This document shows positions 35,885 to 43,874 of a DNA stretch of 64,000 nucleotides, in pieces; the first letter of the stretch is position 1; every line of letters begins with the position of its first letter. Origin of the DNA: an uncultured Paracoccaceae bacterium (GTDB lineage: Bacteria > Pseudomonadota > Alphaproteobacteria > Rhodobacterales > Rhodobacteraceae). The stretch is from the NCBI GenBank assembly GCA_947498415.1, contig CANMKB010000002.1:310001-374000 (forward strand), in the 5' to 3' direction. The notes under the pieces were generated by a model. The model ran no database searches. It saw only the letters and a list, made by a program, of their open reading frames with translations, and was not told where the DNA came from. A program made the position numbers and the translations under genes.

Positions 35885-36874
35885 TTAGCTTCCCCCCAGC
35901 ATCCACTGCCCATCTGGCCAGAAGGCATGATAGGCAAAGGCAAACATCACGTCATGCGGCAGGTCTTTGCCATTCGCATCTTTGACGCGGATTGATCCCA
36001 CATCCCGCCCTTTGGAAATGCGCCCTGTATCTAATGCAGAGGCCTGCCCGGCCTCCCAAGTCAAAGTGATACCCGTTTCCGTGAGGTTCGGCTCTTTGCG
36101 TAAACGTTCGACCGGCCAGGCACGATCGCCAACCCGCACCACGCGGGCCAGCGGAGAGATACCATGCGGTGGCATTTCCCCGTTGTATAGGAAAGGACGG
36201 CGTGAGGTGTCATAGCCGCGGTAGGGGTTTGATCCATAGCTGCGATTGTAACGCGGCTCATCCATCACCACCCCATCAGGATTGCGGGTCGAAAACTGCT
36301 CCCAGCTTTCCATCCATGTGGGCAGCGTGGTGAGTTTGACACCGGTTAGATCACCAACGATGCCCTGCCCGACAGCCTGTTGCCACCAGCTTTCAGTTTC
36401 GCGGTCATACATCACCATGTCTGAGTTGCGCAGCTTGCCAGACACTCCAAACGTTAGTGTGCCCGAGGGGACGCGCCGATCAAAGGTGATACCCGAGTTA
36501 CACAAGGGGCAAAAGGTGACGGCGATGGGGGTGTCGCCAATCTGATCATTCACAATTTCATGCCATGTCAGGTAGCGGATCGGATAGGCCCGCGGGGTTT
36601 GCCCCTCAAGTTCTACTGTGATGACCGGCTCGTTACCGTCGATCCGGCTTTCATCAGCCACGCCAATGAAACTTGGATCATCAAGGGCGGGAATACCGTC
36701 TTTGGGCGGGCCGCCGGATAGGATCTCTACCCAATTGTCGACAGATGTTTTGGTGAAGTCAGTGTTGGGCCATTCATGTTTCCAAAAGGTTGGATCCGCT
36801 GAAACAGCCGGTGCAGAAAAGCTGGCCAAAGAAAGGCTAAGGCCTGCTGCGACGAGGAATTTCCGAAAAGTCAT
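35885..36874 (-). CDS. DUF3179 family exported protein
   Basis: A 329-residue protein with a clear signal peptide (FLVAAGLSLSLASFSAPAV, cleavage after VSA), so periplasmic. It matches DUF3179, a family of unknown function. Hallmarks are YPIRYLTWHEIVNDQIGDTP, VTFCPLCNSGITFDR with a CxxC pair, and RDRETESWWQQA-type sequence (here YDRETESWWQQAVG). The ATG at 36874 follows GGAGAG. Downstream neighbours face the other way; upstream lie the exported cyclophilin and ppiB on the same strand. Confidence 0.92.
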   Translation of the reverse strand: MTFRKFLVAAGLSLSLASFSAPAVSADPTFWKHEWPNTDFTKTSVDNWVEILSGGPPKDGIPALDDPSFIGVADESRIDGNEPVITVELEGQTPRAYPIRYLTWHEIVNDQIGDTPIAVTFCPLCNSGITFDRRVPSGTLTFGVSGKLRNSDMVMYDRETESWWQQAVGQGIVGDLTGVKLTTLPTWMESWEQFSTRNPDGVVMDEPRYNRSYGSNPYRGYDTSRRPFLYNGEMPPHGISPLARVVRVGDRAWPVERLRKEPNLTETGITLTWEAGQASALDTGRISKGRDVGSIRVKDANGKDLPHDVMFAFAYHAFWPDGQWMLGGS

Positions 36875-36957
36875 ATGTCTCTCCAGTTTGTACTCTTTCA
36901 AACTGGGGGCAAATGCGGGGCTTTGCATAGCCCCGCACACGGTGTTGTGACCAAGTC

Positions 36958-37515
36958 TTACTCGGTCACAGTCACTTTTGTCATCACATCAGGCTGACCC
37001 ACAACAGACCCATTCTGTCCTGCGCCGAGCTTGATCGCGTCAACCACATCCATGCCTTCGGTCACTTTGCCGACAACCGTGTATTGGCCATTCAAGAAAT
37101 GACCCGGCTGAAACATGATAAAGAACTGGCTGTTTGCAGAGTTTGGGTTTTGGCTGCGGGCCATGCCCACAACGCCACGCTCATAAGGTTCTTGTGAGAA
37201 CTCAGCTGGCAGATCCGGGAAGGACGACCCACCCATACCTGCGCGACGCATATCTCCACCCAATTTGCCAAACTCAACGTCACCGGTTTGGGCCATAAAA
37301 CCCTCGATCACGCGGTGGAACACCACTCCATCATAGGCGCCCTGCTCTGCCAGTTTTGAAATACGCTCTGCGTGTTGAGGCGCCACTTCTTCGAGCAGGT
37401 CAATTTTAATCACGCCATTGGCTTCGCCTTCGACCGTGATTTCAATGCCTGTGGCAAGCGCTTGGCTTGCCAGCACAGAAGCAAGTGCCGCCGGAGCAAA
37501 AAGCTTACGCAACAT
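36958..37515 (-). CDS. Periplasmic cyclophilin-type peptidyl-prolyl isomerase
   Basis: A 185-residue cyclophilin with an N-terminal signal peptide (MLRKLFAPAALASVLASQ, cleavage after LA), so exported to the periplasm to speed prolyl isomerisation during folding. The active-site core VVFHRVIEGFMAQTGD and NSQFFIMF are the cyclophilin hallmarks. It begins 11 bases inside the upstream cytosolic cyclophilin gene, so the two are translationally coupled. The ATG at 37515 is preferred over TTG at 37524. Confidence 0.94.
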   Translation of the reverse strand: MLRKLFAPAALASVLASQALATGIEITVEGEANGVIKIDLLEEVAPQHAERISKLAEQGAYDGVVFHRVIEGFMAQTGDVEFGKLGGDMRRAGMGGSSFPDLPAEFSQEPYERGVVGMARSQNPNSANSQFFIMFQPGHFLNGQYTVVGKVTEGMDVVDAIKLGAGQNGSVVGQPDVMTKVTVTE

Positions 37516-38014
37516 CTGCTGCAACCTTAACAGAGATCATACGATCTGGGTTCGCAGGTGGCTCACCTTTAACAATCGCGTCTACGTGCTCCATGCCAGA
37601 GATCACACGACCATAAACAGTGTACTGACCGTTCAGGAAGTGGTTGTCTTTGAAGTTGATGAAGAACTGAGAGTTCGCAGAATCTGGCATCTGGGAACGT
37701 GCTGCACCCAATGTGCCGCGATCATGTGGCAGCTTGGAGAACTCCGCCTTTAGGTTTGGCAGATCAGAACCACCCGTTCCCGCAGAACGCAAGTTGAAGT
37801 TGTTTTCCATGTTGCCGTTTGCCACGTCGCCTGTCTGCGCCATGAAACCGTCAATCACACGGTGAAAGCAAACGTTGTCGTATTGACCGGAACGCGCCAG
37901 CTCTTTCATACGCTCAGAGTGACCTGGTGCTACGTCTGGCAGCAGTTCAATGACGACGGTGCCGTCTTTGAGTTCCATCAGGATTGTGTTTTCTGGATCT
38001 TTAATGTCGGCCAT
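37505..38014 (-). CDS. ppiB: Cytosolic cyclophilin-type peptidyl-prolyl isomerase
   Basis: A 169-residue single-domain cyclophilin without a signal peptide. The catalytic core NVCFHRVIDGFMAQTGDVAN, plus SANSQFFINFKDNHFLNGQY, is complete. It is the first gene of a two-gene unit with the exported paralogue, and the start is marked by GGAGCG. Divergent from pgk across a 245-base gap. Confidence 0.95.
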   Translation of the reverse strand: MADIKDPENTILMELKDGTVVIELLPDVAPGHSERMKELARSGQYDNVCFHRVIDGFMAQTGDVANGNMENNFNLRSAGTGGSDLPNLKAEFSKLPHDRGTLGAARSQMPDSANSQFFINFKDNHFLNGQYTVYGRVISGMEHVDAIVKGEPPANPDRMISVKVAADVA

Positions 38015-38194
38015 GAGGCGCTCCTGTTGTCGAATTTGAAGGCAAAGTAATCATGACGGACCGGAATGCCAAGGCCAGCATTGACCTGTCTTCGCTTTGC
38101 TTTATGCAACGGGCACCACTTTGGGATGCAAGCCCCCGCCATTGAGCGTGGGTCGGCTGAATATGGCGGATGATTTGCTGTGGAAATAAGTGAT

Positions 38195-38208
38195 TGTTTG
38201 CGCTAACA
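38195..38208. promoter_or_regulatory. LacI-type palindrome before pgk
   Basis: TGTTTGCGCTAACA, a near-perfect dyad (one mismatch), 52 bases before the pgk start. A related site TGTTAGCGTTACCG precedes fba at 39570-39583. Confidence 0.45.
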
Positions 38209-38259
38209 GGGCGTAACAGCGGCAAATCGCATTGGCGACAAAAAATTAGGAGACGGCAG

Positions 38260-39438
38260 ATGGCTTGGAAAACTCTGGACGATATGGATTTGAACGGCAA
38301 ACGCGTGCTGACTCGTGTCGATATCAACGTTCCCATGGAAGATGGCAAAGTGACGGATGCAACCCGCATCGAGCGCATTGTGCCAACCATCAAAGACATT
38401 CTCGCAAAAGGTGGGTCTCCGATCCTCTTGGCGCACTTTGGCCGCCCCAAAGGCAAGCCCGTTCCAGAAATGTCGTTGGGTCAGCTTGTCCCTGCCCTCG
38501 AAGAGGCCTTTGGTTCAAAAGTGACGTTCATTGAACGCCCAAGCCATGACGAAATCTTTGCTCTGCCTCAAGATGCGATTGTTCTGATCGAAAACACACG
38601 TTTCTCTCCGATGGAAGAAGCCAATGACCCACAGATGGCGGGCTTTTTGTCTACGCTGGGTGATGTGTATTGTAACGATGCATTCTCTGCCGCGCACCGT
38701 GCCCATGCCTCGACCGAAGGTGTCGCACGTTTGATGCCAGCCTGTGCCGGTCGCTTGATGCAGGCCGAGCTCAGTGCTCTTGAGGGTGCCCTGGCCACTC
38801 CGCAACGCCCTGTTGTTGCAGTTGTCGGCGGCGCGAAAGTGTCCACAAAGCTTGAACTGCTGGGCAATCTGGTCGCCAAGGTGGATTATCTGGTGATCGG
38901 CGGCGGTATGGCAAATACCTTCCTCGCAGCACAAGGCATCGACGTTGGTAAATCCTTGTGTGAGCATGATTTGGCGGACACCGCCCGTGAGATCACGGCA
39001 AAGGCCACAGCGGCGGGTTGCGAAATTGTTCTACCGGCTGATTTGGTTGTGGCGCGTGAATTCAAAGCGGGTGCGGAAAACGAAGTTGTGGCAACCGATG
39101 GATGCCCAGCTGATGCGATGATTTTGGACGCAGGTCCAGCATCTGTGGCCCGCGTAGCAGGCATTTTTGAGCAAGCCAAGACATTGATCTGGAATGGCCC
39201 GCTGGGCGCATTTGAAATCGAGCCGTTTAATGCCGCAACAGATGCCGCAGCAGCGAAAGCCGCGGAACTGTCTAAAGCTGGCAAGCTGATTTCTGTTGCT
39301 GGTGGTGGCGATACGGTTGCCGCATTGAACGGCGCAGGTGCCGCTGATGACTTCACCTATATCTCGACTGCGGGTGGTGCGTTCCTTGAATGGATGGAAG
39401 GCAAAACCCTGCCAGGCGTTGCCGCTTTGGAAGAGTAA
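38260..39438 (+). CDS. pgk: Phosphoglycerate kinase
   Basis: A 392-residue glycolytic enzyme moving the acyl phosphate of 1,3-bisphosphoglycerate to ADP. Family motifs are [20 protein letters not shown] at the N-terminus, [38 protein letters not shown] and the hinge GGGDTVAAL. Length is standard. The ATG at 38260 has TAGGAG upstream; the frame is open further up but lacks homology. Followed by a terminator and then class I aldolase, so the locus groups lower and central glycolysis. Confidence 0.97.
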   Translation: MAWKTLDDMDLNGKRVLTRVDINVPMEDGKVTDATRIERIVPTIKDILAKGGSPILLAHFGRPKGKPVPEMSLGQLVPALEEAFGSKVTFIERPSHDEIFALPQDAIVLIENTRFSPMEEANDPQMAGFLSTLGDVYCNDAFSAAHRAHASTEGVARLMPACAGRLMQAELSALEGALATPQRPVVAVVGGAKVSTKLELLGNLVAKVDYLVIGGGMANTFLAAQGIDVGKSLCEHDLADTAREITAKATAAGCEIVLPADLVVAREFKAGAENEVVATDGCPADAMILDAGPASVARVAGIFEQAKTLIWNGPLGAFEIEPFNAATDAAAAKAAELSKAGKLISVAGGGDTVAALNGAGAADDFTYISTAGGAFLEWMEGKTLPGVAALEE

Positions 39439-39473
39439 ATTGAACTGTCTGATCAAAGGTCAGACTTCTGATG

Positions 39474-39503
39474 AAAGGGTGGGCAATATGCCTGCCCTTT
39501 TTT
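39474..39503 (+). terminator. Terminator of pgk
   Basis: AGGGTGGGCA / TGCCTGCCCT stem followed by TTTTTTG, 36 bases after the stop. Confidence 0.85.
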
Positions 39504-39569
39504 GTTTTAAAGTGAAACAATCTTACTCTCGGCGCAGATTTCCCAAGAGTTTTACAAACAAAACCGCAC

Positions 39570-39583
39570 TGTTAGCGTTACCG
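39570..39583. promoter_or_regulatory. LacI-type half-palindrome before fba
   Basis: TGTTAGCGTTACCG shares the TGTTAGCG half-site with the pgk site, but the second half is degenerate. It lies about 90 bases before the aldolase start. Confidence 0.35.
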
Positions 39584-39671
39584 GCGTTGCAAAATGGGGC
39601 CGCCGTCGCTTAGAAGCAGGACAGCGCTGGAGACTCTCCGAAACTTCCTTATTTTCAAGGCGGAATACATA

Positions 39672-40565
39672 ATGTCCAAATCTTCCCAAGCTGATCTTAT
39701 CCGTGCAGGTCAAGGCTTTATTGCAGCCCTAGACCAGTCTGGCGGCTCAACACCCAAAGCATTGCGTTTGTATGGCGTAAATGAAGATGCCTATAGCAAT
39801 GACGACGAAATGTTCGGGTTGATCCACCAAATGCGTGCACGAATTGCGCAGGCCCCTGCATTTACAGGCAAGAAGGTGGTTGGCGCCATCCTGTTTGAAA
39901 AAACCATGGACAGCGACATCGAGGGAACCCCGTCGGCGACCTATCTTTGGGAAAAGCGCGGCGTAGTGCCTTTCCTGAAAGTGGACAAAGGTTTGGCAGA
40001 CGAAGAAAACGGCGCACGAGTTATGAACCCGATGCCAGAACTGGATGCGTTGCTGGACAAAGCCAACGCGGCTGGAATCTTTGGCACCAAAATGCGCTCT
40101 GTGATTGATGCGGCGAACCCAGTTGGGATCAAAGCGGTCGTGGGCCAACAATTTGAAGTGGCCAAGCAAATCATCGCAAAAGGTTTGACGCCGATCGTTG
40201 AGCCAGAAGTGACAATTTCCATCGCGGATAAATCCGAAGCAGAAGAAATTCTGCGCGACGAGATCCTAGCGCAGCTTGACACGCTGAGCGAAGATCAGAA
40301 CCTAATGTTGAAACTGACACTGCCAAACTCTGCGAACCTGTATCAGCCATTGGTCGACCACCCGCGCGTTCTGCGTGTTGTGGCCCTATCTGGTGGTTAC
40401 TCTCGTGAGCAAGCCAACACGATGCTGTCGCAAAACACAGGTATCATCGCATCATTCTCGCGTGCGCTGACCGAAGGCCTGTCTGCACAGCAGAGTGACG
40501 CTGACTTTAACGGCACAATCGAGTCGACCATCGACGATATTTATAAGGCTTCTGTGGCGGGCTAA
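39672..40565 (+). CDS. Class I fructose-bisphosphate aldolase
   Basis: A 297-residue class I (Schiff-base) aldolase cleaving fructose 1,6-bisphosphate to DHAP and glyceraldehyde 3-phosphate. The N-terminal FIAALDQSGGSTPKAL and the FEKTMDSDIEG stretch, LTPIVEPEVTI and ALSGGYSREQANTML are family signatures; no metal-binding class II motifs appear. ATG at 39672. It lies 233 bases after pgk and has its own promoter, since a terminator separates them, with a related palindrome upstream. Confidence 0.93.
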   Translation: MSKSSQADLIRAGQGFIAALDQSGGSTPKALRLYGVNEDAYSNDDEMFGLIHQMRARIAQAPAFTGKKVVGAILFEKTMDSDIEGTPSATYLWEKRGVVPFLKVDKGLADEENGARVMNPMPELDALLDKANAAGIFGTKMRSVIDAANPVGIKAVVGQQFEVAKQIIAKGLTPIVEPEVTISIADKSEAEEILRDEILAQLDTLSEDQNLMLKLTLPNSANLYQPLVDHPRVLRVVALSGGYSREQANTMLSQNTGIIASFSRALTEGLSAQQSDADFNGTIESTIDDIYKASVAG

Positions 40566-40595
40566 GCTCCCCTCTTTAGATGTTTGCACGAAAAG

Positions 40596-40627
40596 TCTCC
40601 CGTCGGATGCCTCCGGCGGGAGTATTT
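40596..40627 (+). terminator. Terminator of fba
   Basis: CTCCCGTCGGA-TGCC-TCCGGCGGGAG is a full stem with one G-T pair, followed by TATTTTTT. It overlaps the dispersed repeat copy 2. Confidence 0.8.
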
Positions 40628-40642
40628 TTTGGAAAGATGAAT
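40605..40642 (+). repeat. Dispersed 3'-end repeat, copy 2
   Basis: Contains GCCTCCGGCGGGAGTATTT and GAAAGATGAATG, as in copy 1 at 5497-5533 (opposite strand). Again it follows a stop codon, in the orientation of the gene before it. Confidence 0.7.
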
Positions 40643-40649
40643 GGGGACG

Positions 40650-42269
40650 TCAGTGCAGACGCTTAAGAATAGCATTGGTGTGTCTGATGCTGAGGGCCCC
40701 AGCGATGGTGCCGCGGTGTTCGCCAAGGCGCGAGGCGATATAGGATTCGGACACGTCGCCGGGCGCAGATTTCAGCAATGCGGCGGCAGTTAGTAAGGTC
40801 GCGAGACTTTCGGCGAACCAACGGACCTCTGCTTCATCGGGTAAGGACGGCCAACGGGTGTTGTGGATGGCATAAGCCGCATCGAAATGCAGATTTTGCC
40901 CTTTCAGACTTTCAAATTCATGACGAAGGGTTTGGCCCGTTTTGGGATCTTTCTGCAAGCTGCGTAGCACATCAAGGCAGATCACATTGCCGGAGCCTTC
41001 CCAAATGCCATTGAGGGGTGCTTCTCTGTAGAGCATGGGTAGGCTGCTTTCTTCGACATAGCCTTTTCCGCCCATCACCTCCATCGCCTCGGCTATGACA
41101 TGCGGGGCACGTTTGTTGTTCAGGTATTTTGCGAGCGCCACAGCGATGCGGGCGAAGGCGCGGCTGGTGTCGTCTTTTTGGTCAAAGGCATGTGCGACAC
41201 GCAGCCCTAGCGCCAGTGCGCCTTCGGCATCCAATGCAAGATCGGCAAGGACCACTTTCATCAAAGGTTGATCAATCAGCTTCCGATCAAAGGCATTTCG
41301 GTGTTGCACCCAATGCAAGGCATGGCGCAGCGCCATTCGCATCAGACCCGCCGGGGCCATGGCTGTGTCAAGCCGCGTGTGATGTACCATTTCGATGATC
41401 GTGCGTACCCCTGCCCCCTCGTCGCCAATGCGATAGGCCAAGGCGTTGTGATATTCGATTTCAGCACTGGCGTTGGCATGGTTGCCCAGTTTGCCTTTCA
41501 GACGCATGAGATGGATGCCATTGCGGTGATCATCCAGCCAACGTGGCACTAGAAAGCAAGTCAGCCCCAGTGGTGCTTGGGCAAGAGTTAGAAACCCATC
41601 TGACATGGGGGCCGAGCAAAACCATTTGTGCCCAGTAAGGCGATAGAGATCACCGTCTTTCTTGGCCACGGTTTCAGTGCGGCGCAGATCGCTGCCACCT
41701 TGTTTTTCGGTCATGGCCATGCCCAGGGTTGCCCCACGTTTTTGAGCGACGGGCCGCAAAGAGGCATCATAGATTTCACTGAGCAATCGCGGATGCCAGA
41801 GCGCCGCAATGTCTGGCGCGGCTTGCAGGGCTGGGATGACGGCATAGGTCATTGTGAGAGGACAGCACACACCCGGTTCGATTTGACTCAGCATATAGAC
41901 ATGGGCGGCGTGCATCACATGCCCAGCCTTTGGAGATGTCCAGGCTATGCTGGCATAGCCCTGTGCCTTTGCTTGGCCCAACACCTGATGGTATCCAAGA
42001 TTAAACCGCACCTCATCGGCGCGACGACCGTCGGGCTCGAACAGGTGAAGCCGGGGCGGATCGCGACGGGCCTCGAATGCGGCATTCAGGAAAGCTGGGT
42101 GAACATAAGATGTTCCGGCCGTCGCCATATGCATCTTGTCTGCCCCGTAGTACAGCGCATGATCCCTTAGTGCTGTGTCTTGCTCCCACAGATCGCGCAA
42201 GACCAATGGCCCCGGCTGGTTAGACACCCGATGAGTGCCAAGCACATGGTGTGGCGGCAGATGTGGCAC
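40650..42269 (-). CDS. AidB-like acyl-CoA dehydrogenase
   Basis: A 539-residue flavoprotein of the AidB branch of acyl-CoA dehydrogenases, linked in E. coli to the alkylation response. Indicators are the N-terminal SNQPGPLVLRDLWEQDTALR, the flavin region MAMTEKQGGSDLRRTETVA, and MEVMGGKGYVEESSLPMLYR then LNGIWEGSGNVICLDVLR, all AidB-like. Length agrees (about 540). No other alkylation-repair gene is nearby, so its role here is inferred from family. Confidence 0.92.
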   Translation of the reverse strand: MPHLPPHHVLGTHRVSNQPGPLVLRDLWEQDTALRDHALYYGADKMHMATAGTSYVHPAFLNAAFEARRDPPRLHLFEPDGRRADEVRFNLGYHQVLGQAKAQGYASIAWTSPKAGHVMHAAHVYMLSQIEPGVCCPLTMTYAVIPALQAAPDIAALWHPRLLSEIYDASLRPVAQKRGATLGMAMTEKQGGSDLRRTETVAKKDGDLYRLTGHKWFCSAPMSDGFLTLAQAPLGLTCFLVPRWLDDHRNGIHLMRLKGKLGNHANASAEIEYHNALAYRIGDEGAGVRTIIEMVHHTRLDTAMAPAGLMRMALRHALHWVQHRNAFDRKLIDQPLMKVVLADLALDAEGALALGLRVAHAFDQKDDTSRAFARIAVALAKYLNNKRAPHVIAEAMEVMGGKGYVEESSLPMLYREAPLNGIWEGSGNVICLDVLRSLQKDPKTGQTLRHEFESLKGQNLHFDAAYAIHNTRWPSLPDEAEVRWFAESLATLLTAAALLKSAPGDVSESYIASRLGEHRGTIAGALSIRHTNAILKRLH

Positions 42270-42321
42270 GCGATCCTCCTGCCAAATAGCCTACCACGAG
42301 GAACTGCTAACATAACATCAT

Positions 42322-42378
42322 GACTCTATTCAGAAAAAAACGAATCGATTTGAATTTTAGGGATTCACATAGCGAATC
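42322..42378. promoter_or_regulatory. Cluster of four GANTC (CcrM) sites before ftsB
   Basis: GACTC at 42322-42326, GAATC at 42342-42346, GATTC at 42362-42366 and GAATC at 42374-42378: four GANTC sites in 57 bases, where about 0.2 would be expected by chance. Confidence 0.6.
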
Positions 42379-42434
42379 ACCTATGGCATAAAGGGATTAG
42401 AGGGTCGCAAAGGCCCCACTTTACTGAGGCAGAC

Positions 42435-42737
42435 ATGGCAGTATCAAAATCCCGCCCGGCCGTTGGAGCAGTGCTATACTTTGGCGTTGCATTCAGTTTG
42501 GCAGTCTATTTCACCTTTGCCGCTGTGCAAGGGGACTATGGGCTGTTTCGCCGGGCGGAGATTTCGGCCCAAACCCAGATTTTAGAACAAGAACTTGCTG
42601 CGATGAAAGCAGATGTGGCGCGGATGGAAAACCTGACCAAGCGTCTGTCTGATGACTATCTTGACCTCGATCTTTTGGATCAACAGGCCCGCAGCGTTTT
42701 GGGTATGTTGCGCTCTGACGAAATGGTCATTCGTTAA
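42435..42737 (+). CDS. ftsB: Septum formation initiator FtsB
   Basis: A 100-residue bitopic divisome protein that links FtsQ and FtsL and helps activate septal peptidoglycan synthesis. A short basic N-terminus, one membrane helix (about residues 11-31, VGAVLYFGVAFSLAVYFTFA), then a periplasmic coiled coil (TQILEQELAAMKADVARMEN) and LDLLDQQARSVLGM are typical of FtsB/DivIC. The neighbourhood, just before pdhA, is the usual one in alphaproteobacteria. Four CcrM sites in its promoter region hint at cell-cycle control. Confidence 0.93.
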   Translation: MAVSKSRPAVGAVLYFGVAFSLAVYFTFAAVQGDYGLFRRAEISAQTQILEQELAAMKADVARMENLTKRLSDDYLDLDLLDQQARSVLGMLRSDEMVIR

Positions 42738-42815
42738 TACCGCCCCTCTCCTTTGAGACATTTTCTTTCTTTTGCCCTGGATTACCAACGCATCCCATGG
42801 TTTCATGCCTGAGAG

Positions 42816-42835
42816 TTAGTTTAACCTTAAACTAA
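42816..42835. promoter_or_regulatory. Perfect palindrome upstream of the pdh operon
   Basis: Arms TTAGTTTAA (42816-42824) and TTAAACTAA (42827-42835) with a CC centre: 9-bp perfect inverted repeat, 37 bases before the pdhA ATG. It also contains TTAG-N7-TTAA, one mismatch from the CtrA box TTAA-N7-TTAA. Confidence 0.6.
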
Positions 42836-42872
42836 TTGCCAGATTTCGGAATATGCGGGAGGGGTGCGACCT

Positions 42873-43862
42873 ATGGCTGCCAAGAAAGCCACCAAGAAGC
42901 CGAACGTCTCTGGAGACGAGCTTAAAGAGTTTTATAAAGAAATGCTGCTGATCCGGCGCTTTGAAGAAAAGGCCGGGCAACTGTATGGCATGGGGCTGAT
43001 TGGGGGCTTTTGTCACCTGTACATCGGCCAAGAAGCTGTGGTTGTGGGCCTAGAAGCTGCCGCAGAAGAAGGTGACAAGCGCGTCACATCTTACCGAGAC
43101 CACGGGCATATGTTGGCCTGCGGCATGGACCCAAATGGCGTGATGGCCGAGCTGACGGGCCGCGAAGGCGGGTATTCCAAAGGCAAAGGCGGCTCGATGC
43201 ACATGTTCAGCAAAGAAAAGCATTTTTATGGGGGCCACGGGATTGTGGGCGCTCAGGTGCCGATTGGCGCCGGTTTGGCCTTTGCTGACAAATACAAAGG
43301 CAATGGCCGCGTGACGTTTGCCTATTTTGGCGATGGCGCGGCGAACCAAGGCCAGGTCTATGAGACCTTTAACATGGCCGCCATTTGGGATTTGCCAGTG
43401 ATCTTTGTGATTGAAAACAACCAATACGCTATGGGGACATCGCAAGCGCGGTCGACCTCGAGCCCTGATATCTACACCCGTGGTGAAGCCTTTGGAATCC
43501 CCGGTCAAGTTGTGGATGGTATGGATGTTTTGGCTGTGAAGGAAGCCGGTGAAAAGGCTGTGGCGCACTGCCGATCAGGCAACGGCCCCTATATTTTGGA
43601 AGTGAAAACATACCGTTATCGCGGCCACTCTATGTCGGACCCGGCAAAATACCGGACCCGCGAAGAAGTGCAGCGCGTGCGGGAAGAGCGCGACCCGATT
43701 GAACGTGTGCGCGAGATGCTTCTGGAGGGCAAGCATGCAACCGAGGAAGATCTGAAAGCCATGGACAAAGAAATCAAAGCGGTTGTGAACGAAAGCGCTG
43801 AATTCTCAAAAACCAGCCCATTGCCCGCTGAGAGCGAGCTATGGACGGACATTGTGGCGTAA
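42873..43862 (+). CDS. pdhA: Pyruvate dehydrogenase E1 alpha
   Basis: A 329-residue E1-alpha subunit. It decarboxylates pyruvate with thiamine diphosphate and passes the acetyl group to the lipoyl arm. Motifs include YKEMLLIRRFEEKAGQLYGM, GDGAANQGQVYETFNMAA (ThDP/Mg) and the phosphorylation-loop-like TYRYRGHSMSDPAKYRTREE. The ATG at 42873 sits 8 bases after GGGAGGGG. It is the first gene of pdhA-pdhB-pdhC; the palindrome at 42816-42835 is likely its operator. Confidence 0.97.
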   Translation: MAAKKATKKPNVSGDELKEFYKEMLLIRRFEEKAGQLYGMGLIGGFCHLYIGQEAVVVGLEAAAEEGDKRVTSYRDHGHMLACGMDPNGVMAELTGREGGYSKGKGGSMHMFSKEKHFYGGHGIVGAQVPIGAGLAFADKYKGNGRVTFAYFGDGAANQGQVYETFNMAAIWDLPVIFVIENNQYAMGTSQARSTSSPDIYTRGEAFGIPGQVVDGMDVLAVKEAGEKAVAHCRSGNGPYILEVKTYRYRGHSMSDPAKYRTREEVQRVREERDPIERVREMLLEGKHATEEDLKAMDKEIKAVVNESAEFSKTSPLPAESELWTDIVA

Positions 43863-43874
43863 GGAGCAAAGACT

